Assembly (NCBI GenBank): GCA_015179025.1
Contig: WHUX01000003.1
Coordinates: forward strand, 868,001-932,000
Length of the DNA: 64,000 bases
From: Terfezia claveryi
Taxonomy: Eukaryota; Ascomycota; Pezizomycetes; Pezizales; Pezizaceae
Direction: 5' to 3'
Below, in pieces: positions 12,321 through 23,100 of the stretch (positions within the stretch are counted from its first letter, which is position 1; every line of letters starts with the position of its first letter). The translations under genes and the position numbers were made by a program. The notes under the pieces were generated by a model that was given only the letters and a program-made list of their open reading frames with translations, did not search any database and was not told the origin of the DNA.

Positions 12321-13174
12321 GCCCTGATCTATAAGTTCTATTCTCCCTATACCTGGACTTCGAATGAAACTGGAAAAAATAGGAAATTTGCTTATGTTAT
12401 AGGCTATCAACTTTCACCAACAAACATTTCGGTGGTGCATCAATAAACTAAATATTAATTTCAAAAAGCTCTGAAAATCCCAGGAACTGATAGACATGAC
12501 AGCTATGGAGATTATAATAATGTCGACTGCTATACATTCATGAAACGTATAAGTACATGTTTATAATAACTGGCATGTTTCGAGTGTTAGAAAAACATTC
12601 TAGGCCCCGGGGACTTTCCAATCATCAAATTTGGTACTTGAATTGCTATACGTATGTCATGCCGTAAAGATACAAACTGGCTAGCAATGATTGCTGCATA
12701 TTCAATTGAACACAGCTGATATATTCAGATGTTGTTGAACTCTATTCAAACACACAATAATTTTGTCTGGGCTACCATAGGCAGCAATACAATCAATGAT
12801 CTTTATATAATCATCATAGGTATATGTACCACTTCAAATTCTGTAGCAACTACAATAGTAGAAGTTCATATAGTCACTGTAACGTGTCTGCTCAGTTAAT
12901 AAAACATCATTTTGTAAACCGGTGCCATATAGCTTTTACATAATATAAGTCTTCATTATCTTCTCGTATTTCTTACCACAATGCTCTGCCTTTTACTGGG
13001 GGAAATTGATAGAAATCACTACTCAAAATGACTACTTTTAAACCTCCAAAGTCGCTGGTGTTGTGTATTGCACGACACTGCTTTTCAATTTCCTTTAGGG
13101 TAGCCAATGACACCAGACTAATCTCATCAACTATAAGTACCTCCTTTCTTGGCCAGATCTACATTAATTTTTCT

Positions 13175-13662
13175 GATGTTCAATAAATTGAAGGACTTCT
13201 GAGCGAGGGTATCGCGGAGGCTTAAACGGAGGAAGCAGTGGTGGACTTGTTGGTGCAATAAAGCAGAGTGCGAGTGCAAGTGCAAGTGCAAGCAGCTTAT
13301 GGAGTGTGCAGTCAAGGTAGACAGTCTTATTATTATTGAGTCTATCTAGAAAAGCATATCTATATAGATACATGAGTGCCTGAAAGCTCGTATATATAGA
13401 TACGAGATCAGGGTAAAAACAGTCTAAGCTAATAACCTACTAAGGGTGATATCGTGTACATGCGTAAGCAGTTTAAACCATATGCGCACGTATTAACTAG
13501 ATGCACCGATTATTGGTACGTAGGCTAGTAAGCAAAGACAGGAGGGTACATGTGAAGAGAAGAAATAACTCATACGTCCGTTAAGCAGGTAGCAAGTGTG
13601 CGCAATAGGTATCAGCAAAGTAAATAGCGAAGACACTTAGCTACGTTATTTACAACACAACG
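13175..13662 (-). mobile_element. Diverged solo LTR remnant
   Basis: Colinear with the LTR at 33710-36002: TATTGAAGG/ATTGAAGGAC start region, GAGCGAGGGTATCGCGG, GCAGTGGTGGAC, AGACAGTCTTATT, GAGTCTATCT, ATACATGAGTG, GAGATCAGGGTAAAA and GGCTAGTAAGCRAAGA. It includes a GAGTGCAAGTGCAAGTGCAA microsatellite. The ends are decayed and no target duplication is visible. Confidence 0.65.
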
Positions 13663-15379
13663 TACTGATCCATGAATATTATCAGCAGTAGCATTGCTAA
13701 CAGCGGTAACTTGAATAACAGCTGGGAAGAAAACCATATCAATACAAAAGATGTAACATTAAAATCCTAGAATGGGAGTATAAACCTGCGTGGTCCATAC
13801 ACTGCATTAAATCCACAAGTGCACATATTACCCTCTTCTTCTCCACTATAGTATATGAGCATTGGCGCACTATCCGAGACCCAAGCATGAGAATTGGCTG
13901 GAACACACGAAGTAGATCCGAATAAGAGCTAGCAGGAGTAGGTTACTGAAGAACCTGCAGAAGAATCTGTGGAAGAGCCTGTGGAAGAGCCTGCGATAAC
14001 TAAAGGGAACAGCCGGAGGAGAGTAATAGCTTGAGGAGGAGAACAGCTTACAGGAAACAGCTCGCAGGAAGAGTTTGTGAATAAAAAAAACCAGTAAAAG
14101 CACATATGCCTGTGTTCAAAGTCCCAGTAGTCGAATGCGAAATTTTAATTCCAATAAGCCACCAATATTTAAAGCCAAGAAGTCACATTTTTTTTTTTTT
14201 TCCTTTGAACCGTCCATGTCTATCTAGTTCTGCCAGGGAAAAATCCTTTTATAGCCCTTAACGGAGCTACTGGAAATACCAATAGATGCGAGGCTGCCAC
14301 CGAAGCGCCGGTAGAACAATGTTATAGGGTCTCCTATCTTGGAATAGTGGATTACCACTTTCGAAAATCAAAACCCTAATATGGCTGGTATAGGACTTTT
14401 TTTTATTATTATTATTTTTTCTTATTGTCTATACCCGTAATCAACCTAAGGTTATGACGGAGTCCCCATTTAAAGTTTCGACCTATGTATGCTTTTGGTA
14501 CGGTAAGTGGCTCTAGCCTCCCGAGCCTAAGAAATAACAAAAGTATGGCTACGAAACAAATTAACCACATAATTATAAGTCTGACACCAGCCAGAAGGCT
14601 CTCAGGTGGGGATTTTTAGCAGTAACTCTATAGATATACTAATTCGAGATCGAAATCAAGAAGAAAAATAGCCTCATGGAATTCAATCAAGCTGATCAAA
14701 AAAGAGCTTTCCATCCATCTACTGACTAACTTCAATAACCGAATACCGCCAAATATGCTGTTTATAACAAACCCACGGTTCATTAATGACAAGCACCACA
14801 AATGGGTCAAGGAAATCATGACCTTGCGACATAGGGCTCTCATATGTTTGTGAATACCCAGAGGTGATTTGGGATTTACCAAGATGATACTTTGCCTACA
14901 AGTTGAAGCTGGTAGGATTGGCTTCCTCAGGTCAGCATCGGCTGGAGAGGGGCAAGGGACTACATAACTTTTAGTAATGCATGGCAATTGTTTGGAAAGG
15001 AGGACATACACGATGGTCTAGAAGAAGGCGCAGGCGTAGGCTCATGTATCTATAATTATTGGCAAAGGAAGTGGAAAAAGCAGCGAGTTACTATTTAAAC
15101 TTACTAATCTTTTAATGTTACCAGGAAACACTGTATGACTGTGAAAAGTTAACAGTACGTTTGTACTGCAGCTGAACTAGTGCATCAATATCAGCACTCA
15201 GCACTGGAGGCAATCTTCTTGTCTGCAGAAATCAAGCCCCGTATTAAGTGAATTCAAAGCCCAGGGCTAGGGTGTGTTGGTCGGAAATCTTAAGCTACTT
15301 GCCCTGATTTACTAGAATATCAACAGTGGGATTGGTTAGCTGGTTTTCGAGATGCGGATGGCAATGCTGCTTTACAATG
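13663..15379. other. Spacer
   Basis: AT-rich. Near 13945-14000 a short GAAGAGCCTG-type repeat (12-18 bp periodicity) could encode EEPVEEP on the plus strand, but stops flank it. I could not support the 127-codon minus ORF at 14628-15011. No gene called. Confidence 0.4.
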
Positions 15380-15399
15380 ACATCAGTGGTCGCAACGGG

Positions 15400-15660
15400 C
15401 CAGGCCGTCCTACAGGCCGCCGGAGGCCTGGCCAGCCGGCCGAGGTCCGTGCTGGCCTGAAACAGCCTGGACCGCCCCCGGCGGAGTATCTCGTGGTCTG
15501 GGCCGACCTCTAGGCCACGCAGGCCAGTCCAGGCCATGCAGGCCGGTCCAGGCCATGCAGGCCGGTCCAGACCATGCAGGCCGGTCCAGACCATGCAGGC
15601 CGGTCCAGACCATGCAGGCCGGTCCAGACCATGCAGGCCGGTCCAGACCAGTCCAGGCTG
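15400..15660. repeat. GC-rich minisatellite, block 1
   Basis: Seven tandem 19-bp units based on CATGCAGGCCGGTCCAGAC lie at 15515-15647, preceded by a GC-rich lead (15400-15514) full of GGCCNGCC-like palindromes. Because 19 is not a multiple of 3 the unit rotates through all frames, and it keeps frames open on both strands. The surrounding DNA is AT-rich. Confidence 0.9.
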
Positions 15661-15959
15661 TAAAGTCGTTAAGGATACTGAACAGGTTCGAGTTATGTTG
15701 GAACAATTGGAAGCTAAAGGCATGGGTATCGATCCCAATGTGACTGGAAATGTAAAGGTGAATGCGGAGTAGTTATTTTTTGACTTGAAGAAGTTGCGGT
15801 TGGTTTCTCCTCAGTTGGTCTCTCCTCAGCAGTATTGTTGCAATTCGTCGGTCTTATTTATTTTCCCTTGTTAATCTATCGAAGAGTGTTTAGTTAGTAT
15901 CATGTCATGATTATCATTCGGGGGTTTTACCAAAATTGTACTTGTGTGAACTTTGCATT
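15661..15959. other. Unique segment between the two minisatellite blocks
   Basis: The first 110 bases can be read as a hydrophilic tail (EQVRVMLEQLEAKGMGIDPN...) ending at TAG 15770-15772, but no start exists outside the repeat. The rest is T-rich spacer. Confidence 0.35.
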
Positions 15960-16172
15960 GATGCAGGCCGGTCCAGGCGGTCCAGGCAGTCCAGGCCAGT
16001 CCAGGCGGTCCAGGCCCCGGCAGAGGTCTGTTAGGTCCAGGCAAGTCCAGGCGGTCCAGGCAAGTCCAGGCGGTCCAGGCCGGTCCAGGCGGTCCAGGCC
16101 CCGGCAGAGGTCTGTTAGGTCCAGGCCGGCGCCGGCCATACTTGAGGCCGGCCTGGCCCGGCCCGCCCGTTG
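15960..16172. repeat. GC-rich minisatellite, block 2
   Basis: Degenerate 9-12 bp units of GGTCCAGGC(G/A) type plus two copies of CCCCGGCAGAGGTCTGTTAG. It begins with the same ATGCAGGCCGGTCCAGGC unit as block 1 and ends in GGCCGGCCTGGCCCGGCCCG-like sequence. Confidence 0.85.
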
Positions 16173-16327
16173 AGAAAACTGCTTTACATGGATACACTTC
16201 CTTCTATTTTACAAATGTTATTGCCTCAGTGCAAATATCCAAGATAGAAAATAGTTTTGTTGGCATGTTCCTCGAGATATATATGGAGCCGAGCAAAGGG
16301 AAAAAATGCGAACAAAAAATATATAAT

Positions 16328-16420
16328 CCCTCCGACCAGAGTCGAACTGGTGACCAACCGGTACCCCGCAAGGAGATATTCCATTACAGCCGGGTGTGAT
16401 ACCAACTACACCACAAAGGG
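16328..16420 (-). tRNA. tRNA-Tyr (anticodon GUA) with 21-nt intron
   Basis: Reading the minus strand from 16420: acceptor CCCTTTG pairs with CGGAGGG (two G-U pairs), A box TGGTGTAGTTGG, D-stem GTG/CAC, anticodon stem CCCGG/CCGG(T), loop CTGTAA.A with GTA at 16387-16385, intron 16383-16363 immediately after position 37, variable TGGTC, and perfect T-stem ACCAG/CTGGT with loop TTCGACT; A73 follows at 16327. An intron after position 37 and a C1-G72 pair are characteristic of eukaryotic tRNA-Tyr. One mismatch (27-43) and one in the D-stem make slight decay possible. Plus-strand ORFs across it are spurious. Confidence 0.8.
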
Positions 16421-18121
16421 AACTCAATTCCTACAGTAACAACTTTTTGACCTGCTTGAGTGTCTCGGGTCACGACTCCAGCCAGAGTTTCCCATATCTA
16501 ATCTTTGCTTAAGTAATAACGGTAGCCTGTCAAAAATATCTATATTTTTCGAAGTTTGCAATGCAGGTGTCAAATTCATTATCAGATTATTTAACGTTCA
16601 CTAAAATAAAGTCCAAGTAATGAAAAATCAAATTGTAGGGATGCCTCCTCTCCGCAATTATTCCATCTGATCTACATAGCTATACTCCACTTTGCTCTAT
16701 GTTTCTTCTCCCTCGATAGGCCGTGAGGAAGCAATTCAGAGCTGACAGAACACTTTCCTGAGTCGATTTTCCACTTGTAAACTTCGCAATTGGATTCAAT
16801 AGGTGGAGTTGAACATGAACATCCTCCACGGCGGGGATCATCACCTGATCTCAAAACAAGGAGGACAACATATACAGCTGTCGAGACTTCTGGTCTCTCG
16901 CACATGTCGACGCCCCCGATTGGCGGGGGGCCTTATGCCAACCAGAATATATCGACGCCTGTCGATAATCTTCCGAGAGCAGATTAACCGACAATGCTCT
17001 AGCCATCTTCGAATTCCTGTTCTGACCCATTCACCAATCTGCCGCCCGATTGTCCATTGTCCAATAGGACGCTAATAGTGGTTCATTCGACCAATTCAAC
17101 AATTGCGCACAGATCTGTGAGACCGGCCGATTCACCAGTACAGAATATAGTTCGTAGGGCTAAGAGATTTCTTTGGGGCAAGTACTTGGCAGTCACAGCA
17201 TAGGATAGTCGGTCAGCTAGCTTTTTTTCTTAATTTTCAGTACTCGTGTGCCGTGTGGTTTCTAGTAGTGGCCGATGGATCTGGGTTATCCTGATGGGTG
17301 GGTATGTTGGTTAGGTATGAGAACAGAATACGGGACTATATAAGATGGTGGGCAGCATAGAATTTAGATAGACTCATCATTCTTCACACAATAATAAGGA
17401 GTCTGATAGAGAAGCTCCACAACCACTGCCGGACTGTGAAGACCTACTCCAATGTGTTCAAAAAGAAAAACTACTAAAGCCCGTCAGAATATGGTGAAGC
17501 GGTATGAACAACAAAATAAAATTGGGTTCTTTGCCATTGGTTATATTGTTAGTGTACACATACCTCAATGACGGACATGATATTGATGACACCCAATATT
17601 CGAATTGTAAAGGGATTAATAATTTCTACTGCTGAGTGTGCATCGCCTAATATTGTACTACAGTATATTACACTTCGACAAGCTGCTAGCCGTACTGCTC
17701 TTAGTTTATATCCTGAAGTACGTCTTCCGCATTTCCATTAATTTTTCACCTAGACTTACGTTTATAATAGAATTCCTACAAGTGCAAAGGGAAATGCCAA
17801 ACCCGACAATGCGCTGTGATCCGATTTGCATTGTAGCAGCCGCTGCCACCCATCACAGCTACTTGAATAGTCCTAAGGAAGAGGTACAGTCGCAATCAGA
17901 CTAGGAAGCGGAACTGGAGGAGCATGGTGATATTTCATTATTGAGTACAATTCATTTTCGTCAGCGCTGATGTAAAGTTGGTAATCGCATTTCCAGGCAG
18001 GCCATCCCCTGATCTGGCCTACGGAGGAATGGCCTATATTCGGCCAGCCCTCCCAAGAATCGTGTGGCTTTCCGGACAGGCCAGAACACCTATCACCCTG
18101 CCACATGCCGTCTATCTTGAT
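16421..18121. other. Spacer
   Basis: No supported gene. A T-run followed by TTTTCAGTACTCGTGTGCC at 17221-17250 resembles the tail of a second, more diverged LINE group (compare 62817). Small ORFs at 16672-17075 and 17638-18106 lack support. Confidence 0.4.
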
Positions 18122-19003
18122 GTTTTTTATTCATTAAATAACTCAATACTCGTATTAACTATCTAGTTCATGGCGAGGGAACGCATCCTATCACGGTTAT
18201 GATACAAGATTGCCTCCCCCTTGGGCCGTTCCCTGCTCCTTCTTCCCCGAAAATCAACCTCCCCAAAATGCGCAAGTAAAACCCACCTCCACCACGCGGC
18301 ACATGTGAAAACCAAACTCCGACTCAGAACAACCCCAGCTTCCCCGCAAGTAAAAAAAAAGGGCCCCTCCTCCATCCAACGCATGTGTGGTGAAAAACGC
18401 CTGGGAAAATCCACCAGCGGGGGAATCCTGAAGTGCCGGCGGAATCTTCTCCATACAATCTGTTCCACGAGTGCAAAACCCCGTCTGTTTCATGTTGTGG
18501 ATTTATCTCTCTTGTCACGGTCCCGGTCATATCGTGTGGTATTGAGGAGCCACCGATTCAAATGCAAGTGTTTGACCTTCCCCACTGATTTCGAGTATTG
18601 ACAAAGTAGGATGCCACCTTTCCTGGTCGCTTCTCTCTCAACAGCTTTTAATCCCCATGATATCGACACCTTATTGTCTTTCTCAATCAACCGCCACGTC
18701 ATTCCCGGCTTGTACTTGGGTTGAGCTGCATGCAAGACTACCGCCTGGCTGTGAGCTGTGGGCATAAGATTCAACTCCTCCCGCTTTGAGTCCCGCTCCT
18801 GCGCTGGCTTCTGTTCTGCTTTTTTCTTTCTCACTTCTCGAGCATCCTTTCCATTTCGTGTCCGTACCGGGTTCATCTCTCTGCTCCCATACCCATATCT
18901 CCCGCGGTGGTTGCCTCCTTCTCCTCTTTGTATCTCTTTTCCCAGCCTCATCCGACTTTAGTGCAAAGATTAAAGTGCTCTTTTTTTTTTTTTTAGCAGC
19001 CAC
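18122..19003 (-). mobile_element. LINE ORF1 remnant with diverged tail
   Basis: On the minus strand a Lys/Arg-rich start (near 19003) leads through two frames into VVLHAAQPKYKPGMTWRL (about 18740-18690) and ..TTRYDRDRDK then a stop near 18490. This matches, block for block, the ORF1-like segment of the 29.7 and 34.4 kb elements (VLHAAPTKFKPGQMRRW ... RTTVYDWSR). The 3' side ends in a T-rich stretch with AATACTCGTATTAAC, a diverged version of the LINE tail. At least one frameshift separates the parts; it is a dead copy. Confidence 0.6.
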
Positions 19004-20576
19004 TCGTATGAGAAAAAAAAGTCCGAATGAGCTTCGTACCGCACTACGCGAGCGCCGCTGTACTCGATCAACGAACGATCCCTAATCCTCGCTTCTACCT
19101 AGTCTCAGGTATGCGGTACGCCGATGGCTGACTTGTCGGAGTTTGAGGTCCCAAATCACTGGCCCTGGAACTCAAGACAAATATAGAGCTTTTCCTTCCA
19201 TTCACTTAAGACTGACTCTTTCCACTGAGAAGACCTTCATCACCAATACTCGACTCGAAAAGGTGAAATGTCTGGGTACACATCAAACGGATTGCGCTAG
19301 TCAAGGGCCCTCTTAGCAGTCTAATTACCGGAAATGTGTTAATGGCTGCCCCCTTAAGATTTTGACTAATAATAGGCTAAGGGTAAAAAAGTTCTGCAGA
19401 CCTGGACCACAGGGGCCTAACTATCCCACCAGGAATCTTAAAATTCACGGTTCTCCCTATAAAAGACCTCATCCTACTGTTTAGAACAATTCCTAAGGGA
19501 CTCCTAAACTACTATACCGTTGCAGATAATATTTGTTCACTCCGATACATCGAAAAAGCTCGCTCTTGCTTGTGTTGTCGCTTGTTGCTTGTTGGCCCCA
19601 TTGTCGTCGGGGTTGGGGTCGGGGTTGCGTTCGGCGTCCGGGTCGGCGTGGGTGTCTGCTACCTCAATTTGCATACCATTTTGGCCATTCCTCCCTCCCC
19701 TTTTTCCATCCCTAAGCCTTCCTCTAAATCCCGCCTCTTCATTTTTAAGGACTCAAATATGCGAGTGCGTCGGTCCTCCCCTACTCGGCGCTGCTTCTCT
19801 GCGGCGATATAACCCGGACGTTAATTTTGAGTCAGTGGACAGCAGCCCTGACCCGTTCGTCATTCTTGTTTTCACCATTCTCTATCCACTCAATCACGTA
19901 TCAGGACACTGATAGCCTGTATTTCAAGGTCAGGAATTCCACCTCGTTTGCTGCTGGATCTGATGCTCAGGTTCCTCTACGTCGACTTAGACCCGAACCT
20001 ACTTAGCACATTTGGATCGAGTTTGCGGTGTGGAGACAGCTTCCAAAGACCTGCGTATAAGTATATTTCCCCCAGCCCGGACGATATGCTTGTACCGAGG
20101 ATCTTCTGTACATGGAATATATATATGTATTTACAACTTATGCTGAGGCTAGGGACTGTGATAGTCGGGCTATAACTCGATCTAGTCGACCTGAACAATT
20201 GCGGGCAGACAGAAGACTGGAGGGTAACACAGCCTCAGGTCAATGAATTTATGGCAGTGTTGAACCACACCCCAAAGACGGGAACTCGGGCCTATTTGAT
20301 TAAATCACAGGCAGTGATGAGTTACCCTTATCAGGTGACAGTGGTTTACGGGTTCTGCAGGGTATATGATGCTACCTCGGTGAGCTTCATTACACAAATG
20401 CGCTAGAGAGATTCAGTTGAAATCATTCCTGTCGTGTCTCTGCATCATGTAAGGATACCTTGTCATAAGTGCTGGAAGTGTTTGGAATGGTGGTTGTATA
20501 ATGCTTACTCATCGGGAGTATTTGAACTCCTTAGTCGTATGCGGCGGGCGTCATGACGAGAACCTCACTCAAACAA
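19004..20576. other. Spacer
   Basis: A plus-strand ORF at 19520-19912 starts with a hydrophobic stretch (KLALACVVACCLLAPL) but then becomes low-complexity and overlaps other frames. I do not call it. Nothing else supported. Confidence 0.35.
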
Positions 20577-20586
20577 TATATAAAAG
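20577..20586 (+). promoter_or_regulatory. TATA box candidate
   Basis: TATATAAAAG lies about 250 bases upstream of the ATG at 20835. The distance leaves room for a leader of about 220 bases, possibly with a leader intron. Inferred from motif only. Confidence 0.4.
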
Positions 20587-20834
20587 CGAAGCAAAACAAC
20601 GGTTCTCCAAGCTACCGCACACAGATCTCGAATAGTTCGACCTTCGACCTACTTCTACCCGAAGAACCACCTTTCTACGGCAACCTAAAACAACTGCGAC
20701 GCTCATCTCTGACTTAGGGACGCAACGGGGACAACTCCTTATCAGCCTTACCTGTAAGCTTACACCCTGAATCACTCTCCTCTCCTTCCCTTCCTGACAG
20801 GGTTGAAACAAGTAGTCAGAAAGAAACGCTCCAA

Positions 20835-21233
20835 ATGGCGCAGGTCAACCCATTCCACGCCACCTTCTTCCTTGCTCAGTGTAACACCCTTCGCCAGGAC
20901 GTTACAGCAATGTCAAACACACTTGACCAGCTGCTCAGAATCTACAAGCGGTTGAAGTCGTATGCATTAAACCCTTCCGAGGTCACTGCCTTCGACCACC
21001 GCCTATACCGGGTTAGAGCAGCACATAGGCAGGCGGTATCGTACTGCGAGGTGGTATTATGGAGGTTCAGGCAGATATCCGACCCTCAGGATGGAAGGTT
21101 CCAGGATGAGTGGTACAAATGGAGGGGATACAGCATGTTCAAGATTGAATTCGAGCTCTGGGTTCTGAAGCAGAGGTTGCGATGGATTGGAAAGACACTC
21201 GAGGGCTTGCGGCTGAGGAGGGAACGGTTATAA
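20835..21233 (+). CDS. Small helical Arg/Trp-rich hypothetical protein
   Basis: An intact 132-codon ORF with ATG in a good context (CCAAATGG) and stop at 21231-21233. Composition is gene-like: amphipathic helices about residues 15-45 and 50-80, then an aromatic, basic C-terminal half (WYKWRGYSMFKIEFELWVLKQRLRWIGKTL). No signal peptide, membrane segment or known domain is recognised. It stands alone between a spacer and MITE/LINE debris, on the plus strand, with a TATA box upstream. Function unknown; could be a lineage-specific gene. The overlapping minus ORF at 21086-21307 is a shadow. Confidence 0.6.
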   Translation: MAQVNPFHATFFLAQCNTLRQDVTAMSNTLDQLLRIYKRLKSYALNPSEVTAFDHRLYRVRAAHRQAVSYCEVVLWRFRQISDPQDGRFQDEWYKWRGYSMFKIEFELWVLKQRLRWIGKTLEGLRLRRERL

Positions 21234-21928
21234 TAAGCTGCCGAGCACGGTAAATGAAGCAATGGATATTGAATTCGAATGACTACTTTGTATTTCAACA
21301 CCTTCAAAAGTACTTAGATGGTAGAGATCTTTAATTGCTCCCAGCACATAACCCGCATGTTTGAATAGATGTTGATCACGAATACATAACATAAGGAAAC
21401 TAGCTTGAGCTGCAGAAAAGTGTACTGACTGGATATTGAGATCGTACTTACTTTGGCTTCAAAAGAGCAGAAGACATAACAATAAAGAGTTATGGCCAAA
21501 GGTGTTTGTAATACGATTTCTACAAATTGCCACACTTTGCGTTCTCATATACTTAGTGGTGCTACCTATGTGTTGGCAGGCCGACCGAGGGATTTGTGCG
21601 AGTATCATGCTGTCATTGCAGTCACATCTCAGGTCTACGGAGCCAGCCTCTGTCTACAAAGAGAGTTACTAAGGATATTTGGAACAGGGTGGGCAGTGTG
21701 ATTCCTCAGGGAAGCCGCCTCCCCGACAGCCAGCTGTCAAATGTGTAACCCGTTGATTAGTCCTGGGCAAGAGACAAGATATCTCGAGACAAAGTCTCGC
21801 GACTTCTGTGAAAATTTTTCATTGGCTGAGACATACAGATAGTCTTAGATAGGATAGCGACTTTGAACATGATTACGATTGTGTTGGGTGCTCGATGTCC
21901 AAAAGTCGAGACTTACGAGACTGTCTCG

Positions 21929-22030
21929 ACAGGCAAACCTCTATAATAGCATAACGTCGGGACCGGGGGGTACTATGCTAATAGCCAAGTTATACATTTA
22001 TAGAGGATGCTATTATAGAGGTTTGCCTGT
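21929..22030. mobile_element. 102-bp MITE or hairpin with perfect 24-bp inverted repeats
   Basis: ACAGGCAAACCTCTATAATA (continuing GCAT) at 21929-21952 is the exact complement of 22007-22030. The 54-bp centre holds a further partial copy (TATAGAGG). The CAGG...TATAA style resembles pogo/Tigger-type termini. No ORF. Confidence 0.75.
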
Positions 22031-22325
22031 ACCATAGTACCGTTGATGGAAGATATCGGGTATTCTACTAAAAACCAATCCACTGCTACAGTAGCTACTG
22101 GATGGCGAACCGGCCTATGAAAGTGCAAGCGCTAGGTAGGAGACAGGTCACCTCTCGGGCGCGAGTCTCCGGCGAGGGGCGAGGCAGGTGATGAAGCAAT
22201 GGAAGATCGCCCGTTACCAAATTTGTCGTTGTAGCCTTGGTTAGTCGTAGGAACGCTAGTCTTAATATCCTTTCACATCTCAAAGCGATTCGAGTGCATC
22301 TGGTGAGACCCTGAGGGCCTTGGGT

Positions 22326-22911
22326 GTATGGAGATTGGAATGGAACCGCCACGTCCTCTCAGTGTATACTTGGTTGCGCACAGACCGGGGCCCCCAGAAA
22401 CACTGGCTACACCATATCAAGAAGCAGAGAACAGCACATGCCAGTGTGGCCGCCACACACAGGACGGTCGGCATATCACCTTCCACTGCCCAGATTACAA
22501 CGAGCAAGGGAGAGCCCTCGGCAGAAAGAATGAGAGGACCTGGAACGCCCCATATGGATCCAAGAGGAGGACGGGGAGGTAAGGGACGCAGTGGAAACTT
22601 TCTTCAGCTTGTGGTACAGACGAATGGCCGGGAGGGGCCTTTTGGACTTCAATTTTGCTTGGTCTTCGATCTTGATTGTTTTGCCAGCCAACTGGCTCTC
22701 GAGTTCATATTGTATTACTTCCCAGTTTTGTTAAGGCGCGGGTCTCAGTCAGGGCCTGCCTCTCGGGGTCATCGGGCACCTAGCTGGTTCATAACAGCAT
22801 GGGGGCTCCGCGTCACTTGCCCTGTCCTGAATCCACCCGGGTTTCCGGGTGGCTCCTCAGGGTCCCCTAACTGGGACCGAAAAGGAGCAATGGGTTTAAT
22901 AAAAAAAAAGA
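22326..22911 (+). mobile_element. 5'-truncated LINE: ORF2 C-terminus plus 3' UTR and poly(A)
   Basis: TGAGGGCCTTGGGT (14 bp) flanks it at 22312-22325 and 22912-22925. The body encodes, with a frame change, WRLEWNRHVLSVYTWL then a Cys-His motif (C.CGRHTQDGRHITFHCPDY, a CCHC-like end typical of Tad1-clade ORF2). The 3' UTR contains CCACCCGGGTTTCCGGGTGG at about 22835-22855 and an A9 tail. It is the same element type as 27140-27801. Confidence 0.85.
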
Positions 22912-23100
22912 TGAGGGCCTTGGGTTTTCGAAGTATTGCAACTCGCCATTAACTTCTTACCACTTGCTAGTCATGAACTGTTACATTTGTCTTCGAGACC
23001 CAGCCAGTCTAATTGCTGTAGTTGAGTCGAAATATACCTGGGTCTAGCCATAGTATTTTAAATAAAATGGGTCTAGCCAGGATAAGGCTGAATGCGAGTA

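Noticed and set aside
15295..16197. Several long ORFs on both strands over the GC-rich minisatellites
   Set aside because: The 19-bp unit shifts frame every repeat and lacks stops on either strand, so the openness is an artefact of the repeat.
16142..16439. Plus ORFs reading through the tRNA region
   Set aside because: They are translations of the tRNA complement.
19520..19912. Plus ORF with signal-like hydrophobic start
   Set aside because: It overlaps two other open frames, is low-complexity (GLGSGLRSASGSAW), and has no promoter or intron support.
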